From Betaproteobacteria bacterium Ga0077527 (GTDB lineage: Bacteria > Pseudomonadota > Gammaproteobacteria > Burkholderiales > SG8-41): 64,000 nucleotides of DNA. The translations under genes were made by a program, and so were the position numbers. The stretch is from the NCBI GenBank assembly GCA_001464815.1, contig LNDW01000020.1, forward strand, positions 1-64,000. The letters run 5' to 3'. Under the pieces are notes generated by a model. It was not told the origin of the DNA. It made no database searches and saw only the letters and a list, made by a program, of their open reading frames with translations. This document shows, one piece after another, positions 44,121 through 53,218 of this stretch (the first letter of the stretch is position 1; the number at the start of each line of letters is the position of its first letter).

Positions 44121-47100
44121 AAAGGACGTTGACGTTTTCAGGGCGCAACCATTCGGACAGCGCGCGAATCAGGTCTTCGTTGATGTTGACCTGCCATGCC
44201 GGCCCGAGCTTGACCTCGCAGCGCGCACCATTGCTGGAATATTCAATCGCCACCGGGCAATGACCCTGACGGTGGGGTGCCAGCAACTCCTTCAGCTTCG
44301 CGCCGGAGGACTGGCCGTTGCAGGTCAGGCGCAGGCCGCGCGCGTAACGGTTGCGCGCCTCGTTGAGGTCGAGCACGTTCAACGCCTCCAGGCGCAGCGA
44401 ATTGTCGGCAGCGCCGCTGCCGCCGCCGTTTTCACCCTCCCCTTCGGGACCGCGGTAACGCATACGCCCGCGCACCTCGATCACCAGCAACTCGTCCTCG
44501 CGCAGCTTGTGACGGAAACGGTCAAAGGCTTCGCGATAGACCACGATCTCGTGTTTGCCGGTGTCGTCGGACAGCAGCACGATGCCCATGCGGCCACTGG
44601 CGGTGTTCTGCACGCGCACCGAGAGCACCACGCCGGCAATACTGACCGAACGCCCGGCGATGTCGCTGGCAGTCTGCAGCTCGCCGAGCTTGCGGCTGAC
44701 CATGCGTCGCACTTCGTCACGATAGACATTGAACAGGTGGTCGCTGCGGTAGTAGCCCAGCGCGGTCTTTTCGTTCTGCAGCAATTCCTTCTTGCTCCAG
44801 CGCGGCACATTGGCCGGGGCCACCACTCGCGGCGCATCCACCGCATCACCGAACAGGCTGACCTGGGATGCGGCGCGGTTCGCCTGCTCCGCGGATTCCA
44901 GCGCGAGGCCGACACAGGCCATCAGTTCGGCACGGTTGTCGTTGACGCTGTCGAAGGCGCCGGCACGCACCAGCGATTCGACGACACGGCGGTTAACCAG
45001 CCGCTTGTCGACGCGATGGCAAAAATCGAACAGGTCCCTGAACGGGCCGCCAGTCTCGCGCACCTCGACGATATGATTGATCGCGCCCTCGCCGGTGCCC
45101 TTGATGCCACCCAGTCCGTAACGGATGCGCCTGCGGTCCACCGGGGCGAAGCGGTAGCCGCCGGCATTGACGTCCGGCGCCAGTATCTCGAGCCCGTTCT
45201 CGCGCGAATCCTCGACCAGCTGCTGCACCTTGTCGGTGTCGTTCATCACCGCCGACATGTTGGCTGCCATGAAGGCCGCAGCGTGGTGCGCCTTCATGTA
45301 AGCCGTGTGGTAGGCAACCAGCGCATAGGCTGCGGCATGCGACTTGTTGAAGCCGTAGCCGGCGAACTTTTCCATCAGGTCGAACAGTTCGTCGGCCTTG
45401 CGCTGGTCGAGACCGTTTTTTGCCGCACCCTCGCGGAACAGGCCGCGGTGCTCGGCCATTTCCTCGGGTTTTTTCTTGCCCATCGCGCGGCGCAGCAGGT
45501 CAGCACCGCCGAGGCTGTAGCCGCCGATGATCTGCGCCATCTGCATCACCTGCTCCTGGTAGACCATGATGGCGTAGGTCTCGGAGAGGATGCCCTCGAC
45601 GCGCGGATCGGGGTAGCTGAAGCGCTTGCCGTGCTTGCGCGCGCAGAATTCCGGGATCAGCTCCATCGGGCCGGGCCGGTACAGCGCAACCAGCGCGATG
45701 ATGTCGCCGAAACGGTCTGGTTTGGCGCTTTTCAGCATGTCGCGCATGCCGCGTGATTCAAACTGGAACACCGCCGAGGTGTTGGCCCGCGCAAAAATGT
45801 CGTAGGCCGCCTTGTCGTCGAGTGGCAGGTTCTCGAGGCGGATATCGGAAGACGGATCAAGCTGGCGGATGTACTTCAGCGTCCAGTCGAGGATGGTCAG
45901 CGTGGTCAGGCCGAGAAAGTCGAACTTCACCAGGCCAATCGACTCGACGTCGTCCTTGTCGAACTGGCTGACTGCCGAGTCCGAACCGTCGGCGACATAC
46001 AGCGGACAGAAGTCGGTGAGTTTCCCCGGTGCGATCAGCACGCCGCCGGCATGCATGCCGACGTTGCGGGTGAGCCCCTCGAGAGTGCCGGCAAGCTCGA
46101 GCAGTTCGGCGACCTCTTCCTCGTTCTTCTCGCGTTCGGCGAGCTGCGGCTCCATCTTGCGCGCCTCTTCCAGCGTGATCAGCTTGCCGGGCTGGAAGGG
46201 AATCAGTTTGGCCAGCTGGTCGCAGAAGTTGTAGCCGAGGTCGAGCACGCGGCCGACGTCGCGCACCACCGCCTTGGCCGCCATGGTGCCGAAGGTGGCG
46301 ATCTGCGACACCGAGTCGGCGCCGTAACGCTGCTTCACGTAATCGATGACGCGGTCGCGCCCGTCCTGGCAGAAGTCGATGTCGAAGTCGGGCATCGACA
46401 CCCGTTCCGGATTCAGGAAGCGCTCGAACAGCAGGTTGTAGCGCAGCGGATCGAGGTCGGTGATGCCGAGGCTGTAGGCCACCAGCGAGCCGGCGCCGGA
46501 ACCACGCCCCGGCCCCACCGGCACCCCGTTGTTCTTTGCCCAGTTGATGAAGTCGGCGACGATCAGGAAGTAGCCGGGAAAACCCATCTGCAGGATGGTC
46601 TTGATCTCGAATTCGAGCCGCTCGCGGTACGTGGGCTCCTGTTTGCGGCATTCCGCCTCGTCCGGATACAGCGCGGCGAGCCGCGCCGAAAGTCCCTCAC
46701 CCGCGCGGTCGCGCAGGTGCTCCTCCAGGCTGACGTTGTCCGGAGTCGGAAAATGCGGCAGCCGGCTCTTGCCAAGGGTCAGTTGCAGCGAGCAGCGTTT
46801 GGCGATTTCGATAGTGTTTTCAAGCACTTCCGGAACATCGGCAAACAGCGCCTGCATTTCCGCCTGGGTCTTGAAGTACTGCTCAGGCACAAATTTGCGC
46901 GGCCGCCGCTGGTCCGCCAGCACATAACCCTCGGAGATGCACACCCGCGCCTCGTGGGCGCGGAATTCGTCGGGCTTCAGGAACTGCACCGGATGGGTCG
47001 CCACCGCCGGCAGGCCCAGCTTCGCCGCGAGTTGCAGCGCCTGCGCGACATGGGCTTCGACCGGCACCGAGGCTGCACCGGAAGTCATCGCCTGCGGCCC

Positions 47101-47619
47101 GAGGCGCTGCACCTCCAGATAAAAACGGCCGGGGAAACGCCGCGCCCAGGATTCGGCGAGCCTGCCCGCGGCCTCTTCGTGGCCGGCCACCAGCGCCTGA
47201 CCGACATCACCGTGATGGGCGCCGGACAAGGCGATCAGGCCGCCACTGCCGATCTCGTCAAACCATTCACGCATCACCTCGGAACGGCCGCGATACTGGT
47301 TGCCGCGGTAGGCCCGGGTCAACAACTCGCACAGGCGCAGGTAGCCTTCATGGTTCTGCGCCAGCAGCAGCGCGCGGAAGGGATTGTCACGGTCGGCTTC
47401 GTTGGACAGCCAGAGATCGCAGCCGATGACCGGCTTGATGCCCTTGCTGCGCGCCTCCTTGTAGAACTTGACCATGCCGAAGACATTCGACAGGTCGGTC
47501 AGCGCCAGCGCCGGCATGCCGTCAGCCTTGGCCGCGGCCACGGCGTCGTCGATGCGCACGATGCCATCGACGATCGAGTATTCGCTGTGCAGCCGGAGGT
47601 GTACGAATGGCGCGGGCAT
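44080..47619 (-). CDS. dnaE: DNA polymerase III alpha subunit
   Basis: The replicative polymerase. The 1179-residue protein has the N-terminal PHP domain (FVHLRLHSEYSIVDGIVRID), the polymerase core with the catalytic aspartates in PDFDIDFCQDGRDRVIDYVK, GPGRGSGAGSLVAYSLGITD, the helix-hairpin region and a C-terminal OB-fold (VSIAGVVLSVRVQNTASGRM). Length fits DnaE1 (E. coli 1160). The start is ATG 47619; an upstream in-frame extension of 67 codons is not conserved. A TAAAAT box lies 8 nt upstream of the ATG, with no Shine-Dalgarno sequence. Confidence 0.97.
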   Translation of the reverse strand: MPAPFVHLRLHSEYSIVDGIVRIDDAVAAAKADGMPALALTDLSNVFGMVKFYKEARSKGIKPVIGCDLWLSNEADRDNPFRALLLAQNHEGYLRLCELLTRAYRGNQYRGRSEVMREWFDEIGSGGLIALSGAHHGDVGQALVAGHEEAAGRLAESWARRFPGRFYLEVQRLGPQAMTSGAASVPVEAHVAQALQLAAKLGLPAVATHPVQFLKPDEFRAHEARVCISEGYVLADQRRPRKFVPEQYFKTQAEMQALFADVPEVLENTIEIAKRCSLQLTLGKSRLPHFPTPDNVSLEEHLRDRAGEGLSARLAALYPDEAECRKQEPTYRERLEFEIKTILQMGFPGYFLIVADFINWAKNNGVPVGPGRGSGAGSLVAYSLGITDLDPLRYNLLFERFLNPERVSMPDFDIDFCQDGRDRVIDYVKQRYGADSVSQIATFGTMAAKAVVRDVGRVLDLGYNFCDQLAKLIPFQPGKLITLEEARKMEPQLAEREKNEEEVAELLELAGTLEGLTRNVGMHAGGVLIAPGKLTDFCPLYVADGSDSAVSQFDKDDVESIGLVKFDFLGLTTLTILDWTLKYIRQLDPSSDIRLENLPLDDKAAYDIFARANTSAVFQFESRGMRDMLKSAKPDRFGDIIALVALYRPGPMELIPEFCARKHGKRFSYPDPRVEGILSETYAIMVYQEQVMQMAQIIGGYSLGGADLLRRAMGKKKPEEMAEHRGLFREGAAKNGLDQRKADELFDLMEKFAGYGFNKSHAAAYALVAYHTAYMKAHHAAAFMAANMSAVMNDTDKVQQLVEDSRENGLEILAPDVNAGGYRFAPVDRRRIRYGLGGIKGTGEGAINHIVEVRETGGPFRDLFDFCHRVDKRLVNRRVVESLVRAGAFDSVNDNRAELMACVGLALESAEQANRAASQVSLFGDAVDAPRVVAPANVPRWSKKELLQNEKTALGYYRSDHLFNVYRDEVRRMVSRKLGELQTASDIAGRSVSIAGVVLSVRVQNTASGRMGIVLLSDDTGKHEIVVYREAFDRFRHKLREDELLVIEVRGRMRYRGPEGEGENGGGSGAADNSLRLEALNVLDLNEARNRYARGLRLTCNGQSSGAKLKELLAPHRQGHCPVAIEYSSNGARCEVKLGPAWQVNINEDLIRALSEWLRPENVNVLYGSQADEAAGHFG

Positions 47620-47627
47620 GGCCGGGT

Positions 47628-47633
47628 ATTTTA
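47628..47633 (-). promoter_or_regulatory. -10 box (TAAAAT) abutting the dnaE start
   Basis: TAAAAT on the minus strand ends 8 nt before the dnaE ATG. If used, the transcript would start at or within a base or two of the ATG. The rest of the 166-bp gap to the divergent hydrolase gene shows nothing else recognisable. Confidence 0.4.
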
Positions 47634-47785
47634 AAGCCTGCCTCGACCTCCGAAGACTTCGCAAGAGTCTGTAAAAACAAGACCAATAAAATCCGCGACA
47701 TAGCCCGCGCGGCTGCGTACGGTTTGGGCATGCCGCATAATCGCGGGCGCTCACCGTCCGATTTTCATCCCGAAACCGCCTTCCG

Positions 47786-48649
47786 ATGCATAAAAGCCAA
47801 TCGTATTTCCACGACCTCAACGGTCTGCGTTACCACGTACGCTGCTGGGGCGATGCCAAGGCACCGACGCTGTTCCTGCTCCACGGCTGGATGGATGCCT
47901 CGGCCTCCTTCCAGTTTGTGGTCGATCAACTGCAGCGCGACTGGCGGGTGATCGCGCCCGACTGGCGCGGTTGCGGCCTGTCCGGACGTCCCGTCGGCGG
48001 CTACTGGTTCCCCGACTACTACGCCGATCTCGACGCGCTGCTTGATTTGTACTCGCCTGACGAGCCGGCACGGCTGGTCGGGCACAGCATGGGCGGCGTG
48101 ATCGCCTGCACCTACTCGGGCCTGCGCCCGCAGCGCGTGGCGAAGCTGGTGTCGCTGGAGGGTTTCGGCCTGACTCGCACCCAGCCAGCCGATGCGGTGC
48201 CCCGTCTGCGCAGCTGGCTCGACGAACTGAAGCAGACCCAGCGTTTTCGCAGCTACACCTCGATCGAGTCGTTTGCCGCGCGCCTGCGCAGTGAAAATCC
48301 GCGGCTCGACGAAATCCGCGCGCTGGCGGTGGCCCTGGCCTGGGCGAAGCAGGACGGCGAAGACCACGTCGAACTGCTGCACGACCCGCGGCACAAACGC
48401 ATCAACCCGGTGCTGTTCCGGCTCGAGGAACTGCTGGCCTGCTGGCGCGAGTGCACCGCGCCGGCGCTGTGGGTCTTCGCCCGCGATTCAAAAGGCAGCG
48501 GCTATCTGAACGACACGCCGGAACAACTGGCCGAGCGCAAGGCGGCATTCCGCGATTATCACGAAGCCTGGGTCGAGGACGCCGGCCACATGATGCACCA
48601 CGACCAGCCGGCCGCGGTGGCAAAGCTGATCGAGGGTTTTGTCGGATGA
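47786..48649 (+). CDS. Alpha/beta hydrolase
   Basis: A 287-residue serine hydrolase. The oxyanion segment is LFLLHGWMDASASFQFVVDQ, the nucleophile elbow is LVGHSMGGVIACTYSGL and the catalytic His is in VEDAGHMMHHDQPAAVAKLI. The fold is the common esterase/epoxide hydrolase type; substrate unknown. It overlaps the racemase gene as ATGA and probably forms a two-gene unit ahead of the gltIJKL transporter. Confidence 0.9.
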   Translation: MHKSQSYFHDLNGLRYHVRCWGDAKAPTLFLLHGWMDASASFQFVVDQLQRDWRVIAPDWRGCGLSGRPVGGYWFPDYYADLDALLDLYSPDEPARLVGHSMGGVIACTYSGLRPQRVAKLVSLEGFGLTRTQPADAVPRLRSWLDELKQTQRFRSYTSIESFAARLRSENPRLDEIRALAVALAWAKQDGEDHVELLHDPRHKRINPVLFRLEELLACWRECTAPALWVFARDSKGSGYLNDTPEQLAERKAAFRDYHEAWVEDAGHMMHHDQPAAVAKLIEGFVG

Positions 48650-49383
48650 ACACGACGCATCCCCTGCTCGGCATACTCGGCGGCATGGGCCCGCTCGCCA
48701 CGGCCGATTTCCTGAAAAAACTGGTCGAGGAAACGCCGGCTCAGCGCGACCAGGAACACATCCCCTACATCGCCTGGGGGGTGCCGCAGATTCCGGACCG
48801 GCCGCCGGCGATCACCGGCAACGGTGAATCACCGCTGCCGCGGATGCTGGAAGGTGTGCTTCAGTTGCGCCGCGCCGGCGCAACAGCAATAGCCATCGCC
48901 TGCAACACCGCCCACCACTGGCATGCCGAACTCGAGCGCGAAGGCGAACTGCCGGTCCTGCACATCGCAGACGCCGTGTGCGGCGAACTCGAGGCCCGCG
49001 GCATCCGCGGCGGCAGGGTGGGACTGATCTCCACCGAAGGCACGGTGCGGGCGGGCTTCTACCAGCAACGATTCTCGGCATGCGGCCTGGAATGCCTGCC
49101 GAGCCGACGCGAGGATCAGGACCGGCTGGTGCTGCCGGCCATCGCCGCGGTCAAGGCCAACGATCTGCCGCTGGCACACCGTCTGGCGATCACCGCGGTA
49201 TCCCGTTTGCGGGATGACGGCGCACAGGCCGTGGTGCTGGCCTGCACAGAGACCCCGGTAGCCATTGATCATGCACCGCACCCGGCCGCGGCGCACTGTA
49301 TTGATGCAACACGCGCACTGGCGCGGGCCTGCGTGGCCTGGCACCGTCGTGCCAGCCTGGACAAAACCGGCGCATCGCGCTGA
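48646..49383 (+). CDS. Aspartate/glutamate racemase family protein
   Basis: A 245-residue cofactor-independent racemase of the Asp/Glu/hydantoin family. It begins LLGILGGMGPLATADFLKKL; the two catalytic cysteines are in AIACNTAHHWHAEL and VVLACTETPVAI. The first (CNT) and second (CTE) motifs match the aspartate racemase group. The start is ATG 48646, overlapping the hydrolase stop. The next gene is the Glu/Asp-type ABC receptor, 155 bp downstream, so it may supply or use D-aspartate or D-glutamate; that link is inference from position. Confidence 0.9.
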   Translation: MNTTHPLLGILGGMGPLATADFLKKLVEETPAQRDQEHIPYIAWGVPQIPDRPPAITGNGESPLPRMLEGVLQLRRAGATAIAIACNTAHHWHAELEREGELPVLHIADAVCGELEARGIRGGRVGLISTEGTVRAGFYQQRFSACGLECLPSRREDQDRLVLPAIAAVKANDLPLAHRLAITAVSRLRDDGAQAVVLACTETPVAIDHAPHPAAAHCIDATRALARACVAWHRRASLDKTGASR

Positions 49384-49399
49384 ACCGGGGTCCGCTTGC

Positions 49400-49428
49400 T
49401 GGACAAAGCGATGGCCTTGTCTTAGATT
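49400..49428 (+). promoter_or_regulatory. Sigma-70 promoter for gltI
   Basis: TGGACA (49400-49405), a 17-bp spacer, then TAGATT (49423-49428), in the 154-bp gap before gltI. The -35 differs from consensus at one base and the -10 at two, with optimal spacing. The leader would be about 100 nt. Confidence 0.55.
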
Positions 49429-49537
49429 GCAGCCAAGTCCGGGGGAACATCACTCGCAGCGGCTGGATTACCCCAGCCTGCCAGCCCGGGATACACAACC
49501 GGTTTCACCATCCCGTTTCAGTTACAGGAGACCCACC

Positions 49538-50437
49538 ATGCATCGCTACACCCGTCTTGCCGCCGCCGTGATCATATCCGGCGTCATGGCCGCTCCGGCG
49601 CTGGCCCAGGAACTCACCGGCACGCTGCGCAAGATCCGCGACACCGGCAGCATCACCATCGGCCATCGTGAAGCCTCGATCCCCTTCTCCTACCTCGACG
49701 ACAAGCAGCAGCCCATCGGTTACGCGATGGATCTGTGCATGAAAGTGGTCGATGCGGTGAAGGCCGAACTGAAGATGCCCAACCTGAAAGTGGCGCTGCA
49801 GGCGGTGACTTCGGCCAACCGCATCCCGCTGCTGCAGAACGGCACCATCGACCTCGAGTGCGGCTCGACCACCAACTCGGTCGAGCGCCAGAAGACCGTG
49901 GCCTTCGGCCCGACCTACTTTGTCATCAACGTCACCGCCGCCGCCAAAAAGTCCTCCGGCATGAAGTCGCTTACCGATCTCGGCGGCAAGACCATCTCCA
50001 CCACATCGGGCACCACCGCCGTGCCATTGCTGAAAAAATACGAGCGCACCGCCAACATCGACGTCAAGGAAATCTACGGCAAAGACCACGCCGAATCGAT
50101 GCAACTGCTCGCCACCGACCGCGTTGCCGCCTTCGTGATGGACGACATCCTGCTCGCCGGCCAGATCGCCAACCAGCCCAATCCCGGCGATTACGTGATC
50201 TTCCCCGAGTCGCTGCGCACCGAGCCGTACAGCATGATGCTGCGTCGCGAGGATCCCCAGTTCAAGTCGCTGGTTGATCGCACCATGGCCGCAGTCTATA
50301 AATCCGGCGAAATCAACAAGATTTATGCAAAATGGTTCACCAGCCCGATCCCGCCGCGCAACGTCAACCTTAATTTCCAGATGACACCGGCGATCATGGA
50401 GGCGTTCAAGAACCCGAACGACCGCGGCGTGCAGTAA
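49538..50437 (+). CDS. gltI: Glutamate/aspartate ABC transporter periplasmic binding protein
   Basis: A 299-residue exported receptor. Signal peptide MHRYTRLAAAVIISGVMAAP with cleavage near ALAQE. Family residues are ITIGHREASIPFSYLDDKQQ, the ligand segment NGTIDLECGSTTNSVERQK and STTSGTTAVPLLKKYERTA; the form matches E. coli GltI/YbeJ. An ACAGGAG ribosome site lies 7 nt before ATG 49538. It is the first gene of gltIJKL and is separated from gltJ by a strong terminator, which would give more receptor than membrane components. Confidence 0.94.
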   Translation: MHRYTRLAAAVIISGVMAAPALAQELTGTLRKIRDTGSITIGHREASIPFSYLDDKQQPIGYAMDLCMKVVDAVKAELKMPNLKVALQAVTSANRIPLLQNGTIDLECGSTTNSVERQKTVAFGPTYFVINVTAAAKKSSGMKSLTDLGGKTISTTSGTTAVPLLKKYERTANIDVKEIYGKDHAESMQLLATDRVAAFVMDDILLAGQIANQPNPGDYVIFPESLRTEPYSMMLRREDPQFKSLVDRTMAAVYKSGEINKIYAKWFTSPIPPRNVNLNFQMTPAIMEAFKNPNDRGVQ

Positions 50438-50460
50438 CTGGAGCACTGCTGAAGGGCACA

Positions 50461-50500
50461 AAAAGCCGGAACGCGAAAAAGCTTCCGGCTTTTTCTTTTT
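50461..50500 (+). terminator. Intrinsic terminator between gltI and gltJ
   Basis: An 11-bp stem AAAAGCCGGAA (50461-50471) with TTCCGGCTTTT (50483-50493) runs into a TTTTTCTTTTT tract. It lies 24 nt past gltI. Partial read-through would set the high receptor-to-permease ratio common in ABC importers. Confidence 0.85.
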
Positions 50501-50567
50501 CAGGGCAAGCTAACGCACAAAGGCCTTCCCGGAGCCGCCGGAGAGAGGCCCCAAAAGGGAGAGCGGC

Positions 50568-51314
50568 TTGAACTACAACTGGAACTGGGGCGTTTTTTTC
50601 CAGGAAACGCCCGACGGTGGCACTTTCTACTGGGAGATGCTGGTCTCCGGCCTGGGCTGGACACTTGCGGTATCGGTGGTCGCATGGCTGATCGCGATGA
50701 CCGTCGGCGCGGTGGTCGGCACGATGCGTACGCTGGACGGCAAGGCACCCGTGCTGTTCGGCCATGCCTGGGTGGAACTGTTCCGCAACATCCCGCTGCT
50801 GGTGCAAATGTTCCTGTGGTACTTCGTGATACCGGAGTTCGTGCCGCCGCTGAAACACTGGATGGTCAACACCGAGCCGGTCTTTGCCCAGTTCCTTTCC
50901 GCGGTACTCTGCCTCGGACTGTTTACCTCGGCGCGTATCGCCGAGCAGGTTCGCGCCGGCATCCAGTCGCTGCCGCGGGGGCAGCGCCTGGCCGGCAGCG
51001 CGCTGGGGCTCACCACCTGGCAGTCCTACCGCCATGTGCTGCTGCCGATGGCCTTCCGCATCATCATCCCGCCGCTGACCAGCGAAACGATGAACCTGAT
51101 CAAGAACTCGTCGATTGCGCTGACCATAGGCCTTGCCGAGCTGACCTTCCGCGCGCGTGAACTCGGTGAATACACCTTCAGCTTTTTTGAAGCCTTCACT
51201 GCAGCGACCCTGGTCTACGTGGTCATCGCGATGTCGGCGAACCGGGTGATGGCCCATGTCGAGCGCCGCGTCGCGGTGCCGGGGCTGATTGCCGCAGGCG
51301 GCGGGGGTCATTGA
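50568..51314 (+). CDS. gltJ: Glutamate/aspartate ABC transporter permease
   Basis: A 248-residue inner-membrane subunit of the HisMQ family with about five helices. It opens MNYNWNWGVFFQETPDGGTF as E. coli GltJ does and contains the EAA-loop GQRLAGSALGLTTWQSYRHV with LLPMAFRIIIPPLTSETMNL. The start is a TTG at 50568 (an AAAAGGGAGAG ribosome site stands 5 nt upstream); no ATG fits the family N-terminus. It forms the transmembrane channel with GltK, whose ATG overlaps its stop by one base (TGATG). Confidence 0.94.
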   Translation: MNYNWNWGVFFQETPDGGTFYWEMLVSGLGWTLAVSVVAWLIAMTVGAVVGTMRTLDGKAPVLFGHAWVELFRNIPLLVQMFLWYFVIPEFVPPLKHWMVNTEPVFAQFLSAVLCLGLFTSARIAEQVRAGIQSLPRGQRLAGSALGLTTWQSYRHVLLPMAFRIIIPPLTSETMNLIKNSSIALTIGLAELTFRARELGEYTFSFFEAFTAATLVYVVIAMSANRVMAHVERRVAVPGLIAAGGGGH

Positions 51315-51997
51315 TGAACTTCGATATTTCAATCATCACCAACTCCCTGCCCTATCTGTGGAAGGGCTTTCAGTACACCCTTGAACTGACGGTCATCTCG
51401 GCGGCAGGCGGCCTGTTTTTTGGCACCCTTCTGGCGCTGGCCAGGCTGTCGTCAATCAAGGGGCTGCAGATGACCGCCGCGGGCTACGTCAACCTGATGC
51501 GCTCGATCCCGCTGGTGCTGGTGATCTTCTGGTTCTTCTTCCTGGTGCCACTGATCCTGCAGGCGATCACCGGCGCGGAACGTCCGCCACAGGTCGGCGC
51601 GGAACGCACCGCGATCATCACCTTCATCATGTTCGAGGCGGCGTATTTCTGCGAAATCATGCGCGCCGGCATCCAGTCGATTCCGCGCGGACAGATTCAT
51701 TCGTCCTACGCGCTGGGCCTGAACTACAGCCAGACCATGCGCCTGGTGATCCTGCCGCAGGCCTTTCGCAACATGCTGCCGGTGCTGCTGACCCAGACCA
51801 TCATCCTGTTCCAGGACACCTCGCTGGTGTATGTGATCTCCGCGACCGACTTTGTCGGTGCCGCGGCCAAGATCGCGCAGCGCGACTCGAAGCTGGTCGA
51901 GATGTACCTGTTCGTTGCGCTGGTCTACTTCATACTCTGCTTCTCGCTGTCCCTTGCGGTGAAGCAGTTGCAGCAGAAAATTGCCGTCATCCGCTGA
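51314..51997 (+). CDS. gltK: Glutamate/aspartate ABC transporter permease
   Basis: A 227-residue partner permease of GltJ, HisMQ family. The start is ATG 51314 (MNFDISIITNSLPYLWKGFQ), overlapping the gltJ stop by one base. EAA-loop: GQIHSSYALGLNYSQTMRLV followed by ILPQAFRNMLPVLLTQTIIL. Length equals E. coli GltK (224). Thirteen nt separate it from gltL. Confidence 0.94.
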   Translation: MNFDISIITNSLPYLWKGFQYTLELTVISAAGGLFFGTLLALARLSSIKGLQMTAAGYVNLMRSIPLVLVIFWFFFLVPLILQAITGAERPPQVGAERTAIITFIMFEAAYFCEIMRAGIQSIPRGQIHSSYALGLNYSQTMRLVILPQAFRNMLPVLLTQTIILFQDTSLVYVISATDFVGAAAKIAQRDSKLVEMYLFVALVYFILCFSLSLAVKQLQQKIAVIR

Positions 51998-52010
51998 GGA
52001 AAACCCAGTC

Positions 52011-52745
52011 ATGCCCATGATCGAATTCAAGAGTGTCAGCAAATGGTACGGCAGTTTCCAGGTGCTGAAGGACTGCACGACCAAGGTTGAAAAAGGCGAG
52101 GTCGTGGTGGTCTGCGGCCCCTCCGGCTCGGGAAAATCGACACTGATCAAATGCGTCAATGCGCTGGAACCCTTCCAGCAGGGTGAAATCGTCGTCAACG
52201 GCCAGTCGGTCGGCGACAAGGCCACCAACCTGCCGCAACTGCGCTCGAAAATCGGCATGGTGTTCCAGCATTTCGAGCTGTTCCCGCACATGACGGTGAT
52301 CGAAAACCTGAACCTGGCCCAGGTCAAGGTGCTTGGCCGCGGCACCGAGGAGGCCACCGAGAAATCACGGATGCTGCTCAAACGCGTCGGCATGATCGAT
52401 CACGCCCCCAAATTCCCCGGCCAGCTCTCCGGCGGCCAGCAGCAGCGAGTGGCGATCGCCCGCGGCCTGGCGATGGACCCGATCGCGATGCTGTTCGACG
52501 AGCCGACTTCGGCGCTGGATCCGGAGATGATCAACGAGGTGCTCGACGTGATGGTCGAACTCGCCCATGAGGGCATGACCATGATGTGCGTGACCCATGA
52601 GATGGGTTTCGCGCGCAAGGTCGCGCACCGGGTGATCTTCATGGACCGCGGCGAAATCGTCGAGGACGCGACCAAGGACGAGTTCTTTGGCACCCCGCGC
52701 TCCGAGCGCGCGCAGCTCTTCCTGTCGAAGATTCTGCAGCACTGA
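52011..52745 (+). CDS. gltL: Glutamate/aspartate ABC transporter ATPase
   Basis: A 244-residue cytoplasmic nucleotide-binding subunit that powers GltIJK. Walker [17 protein letters not shown], signature [16 protein letters not shown], Walker [15 protein letters not shown] and the switch His in [17 protein letters not shown]. Start ATG 52011 ([19 protein letters not shown]) has GAGGA 10 nt upstream; a 10-residue in-frame extension is not supported. With gltIJK the importer is complete. Confidence 0.96.
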   Translation: MPMIEFKSVSKWYGSFQVLKDCTTKVEKGEVVVVCGPSGSGKSTLIKCVNALEPFQQGEIVVNGQSVGDKATNLPQLRSKIGMVFQHFELFPHMTVIENLNLAQVKVLGRGTEEATEKSRMLLKRVGMIDHAPKFPGQLSGGQQQRVAIARGLAMDPIAMLFDEPTSALDPEMINEVLDVMVELAHEGMTMMCVTHEMGFARKVAHRVIFMDRGEIVEDATKDEFFGTPRSERAQLFLSKILQH

Positions 52746-52804
52746 AATTGCGCCGCGGGTAGAATTCGCGCTTTTCACGGAAAGCGCCTCCGGCGCGTCA
52801 CGAC

Positions 52805-53203
52805 ATGGCTACGAGCACGGCAAAGAAAAAATCCGCGGTCCAGTACGACTGCAGCAAATGCCCCGGCTACTGCTGCAGCTATCCGCTGATCGAGGTCGGC
52901 AAACGCGATATCGCGCGCCTTGCCAAGCACTTCGACATCACCTACACCCAGGCCGAATCACGCTACACGCGTTACGACCGCTCGGAAAAGGTGCGCTCGC
53001 TGAAGCAGCAGGATGACAAGCACTTCGGCTCGATCTGCAAGCTGTTCGACACCAAAAAACGCTGCTGCACGGTATACGAAGCCCGTCCCGGCGTCTGCCG
53101 CGCCTACCCGGACGGCAAGCGCTGCGGCTACTACGACTTCCTGACCTTCGAGCGCGAGCAGCAGGGTGATGACAAGTTCATCGCCACCACCAACAACAAC
53201 TGA
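52805..53203 (+). CDS. YkgJ-type cysteine cluster protein
   Basis: A 132-residue cytoplasmic protein of the YkgJ / zinc- or iron-chelating cysteine cluster family. Its cysteines are in YDCSKCPGYCCSYPLIEV, FGSICKLFDTKKRCCTVYEA and RPGVCRAYPDGKRCGYYDF, the usual family pattern. The bound metal and function are not established. A TAGAAT box at 52760-52765, 39 nt upstream, may be its promoter. It stands after gltL and convergent with argE. Confidence 0.88.
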   Translation: MATSTAKKKSAVQYDCSKCPGYCCSYPLIEVGKRDIARLAKHFDITYTQAESRYTRYDRSEKVRSLKQQDDKHFGSICKLFDTKKRCCTVYEARPGVCRAYPDGKRCGYYDFLTFEREQQGDDKFIATTNNN

Positions 53204-53218
53204 TCCGGCGTCACGCGC

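Noticed and set aside
43888..45756. 622-residue open frame opposite dnaE and the TPR gene
   Set aside because: Antisense shadow without recognisable domains or ribosome site.
46051..47634. 527-residue open frame opposite dnaE
   Set aside because: GC-rich antisense frame with His/Arg/Gln-rich composition; dnaE motifs on the other strand are clear.
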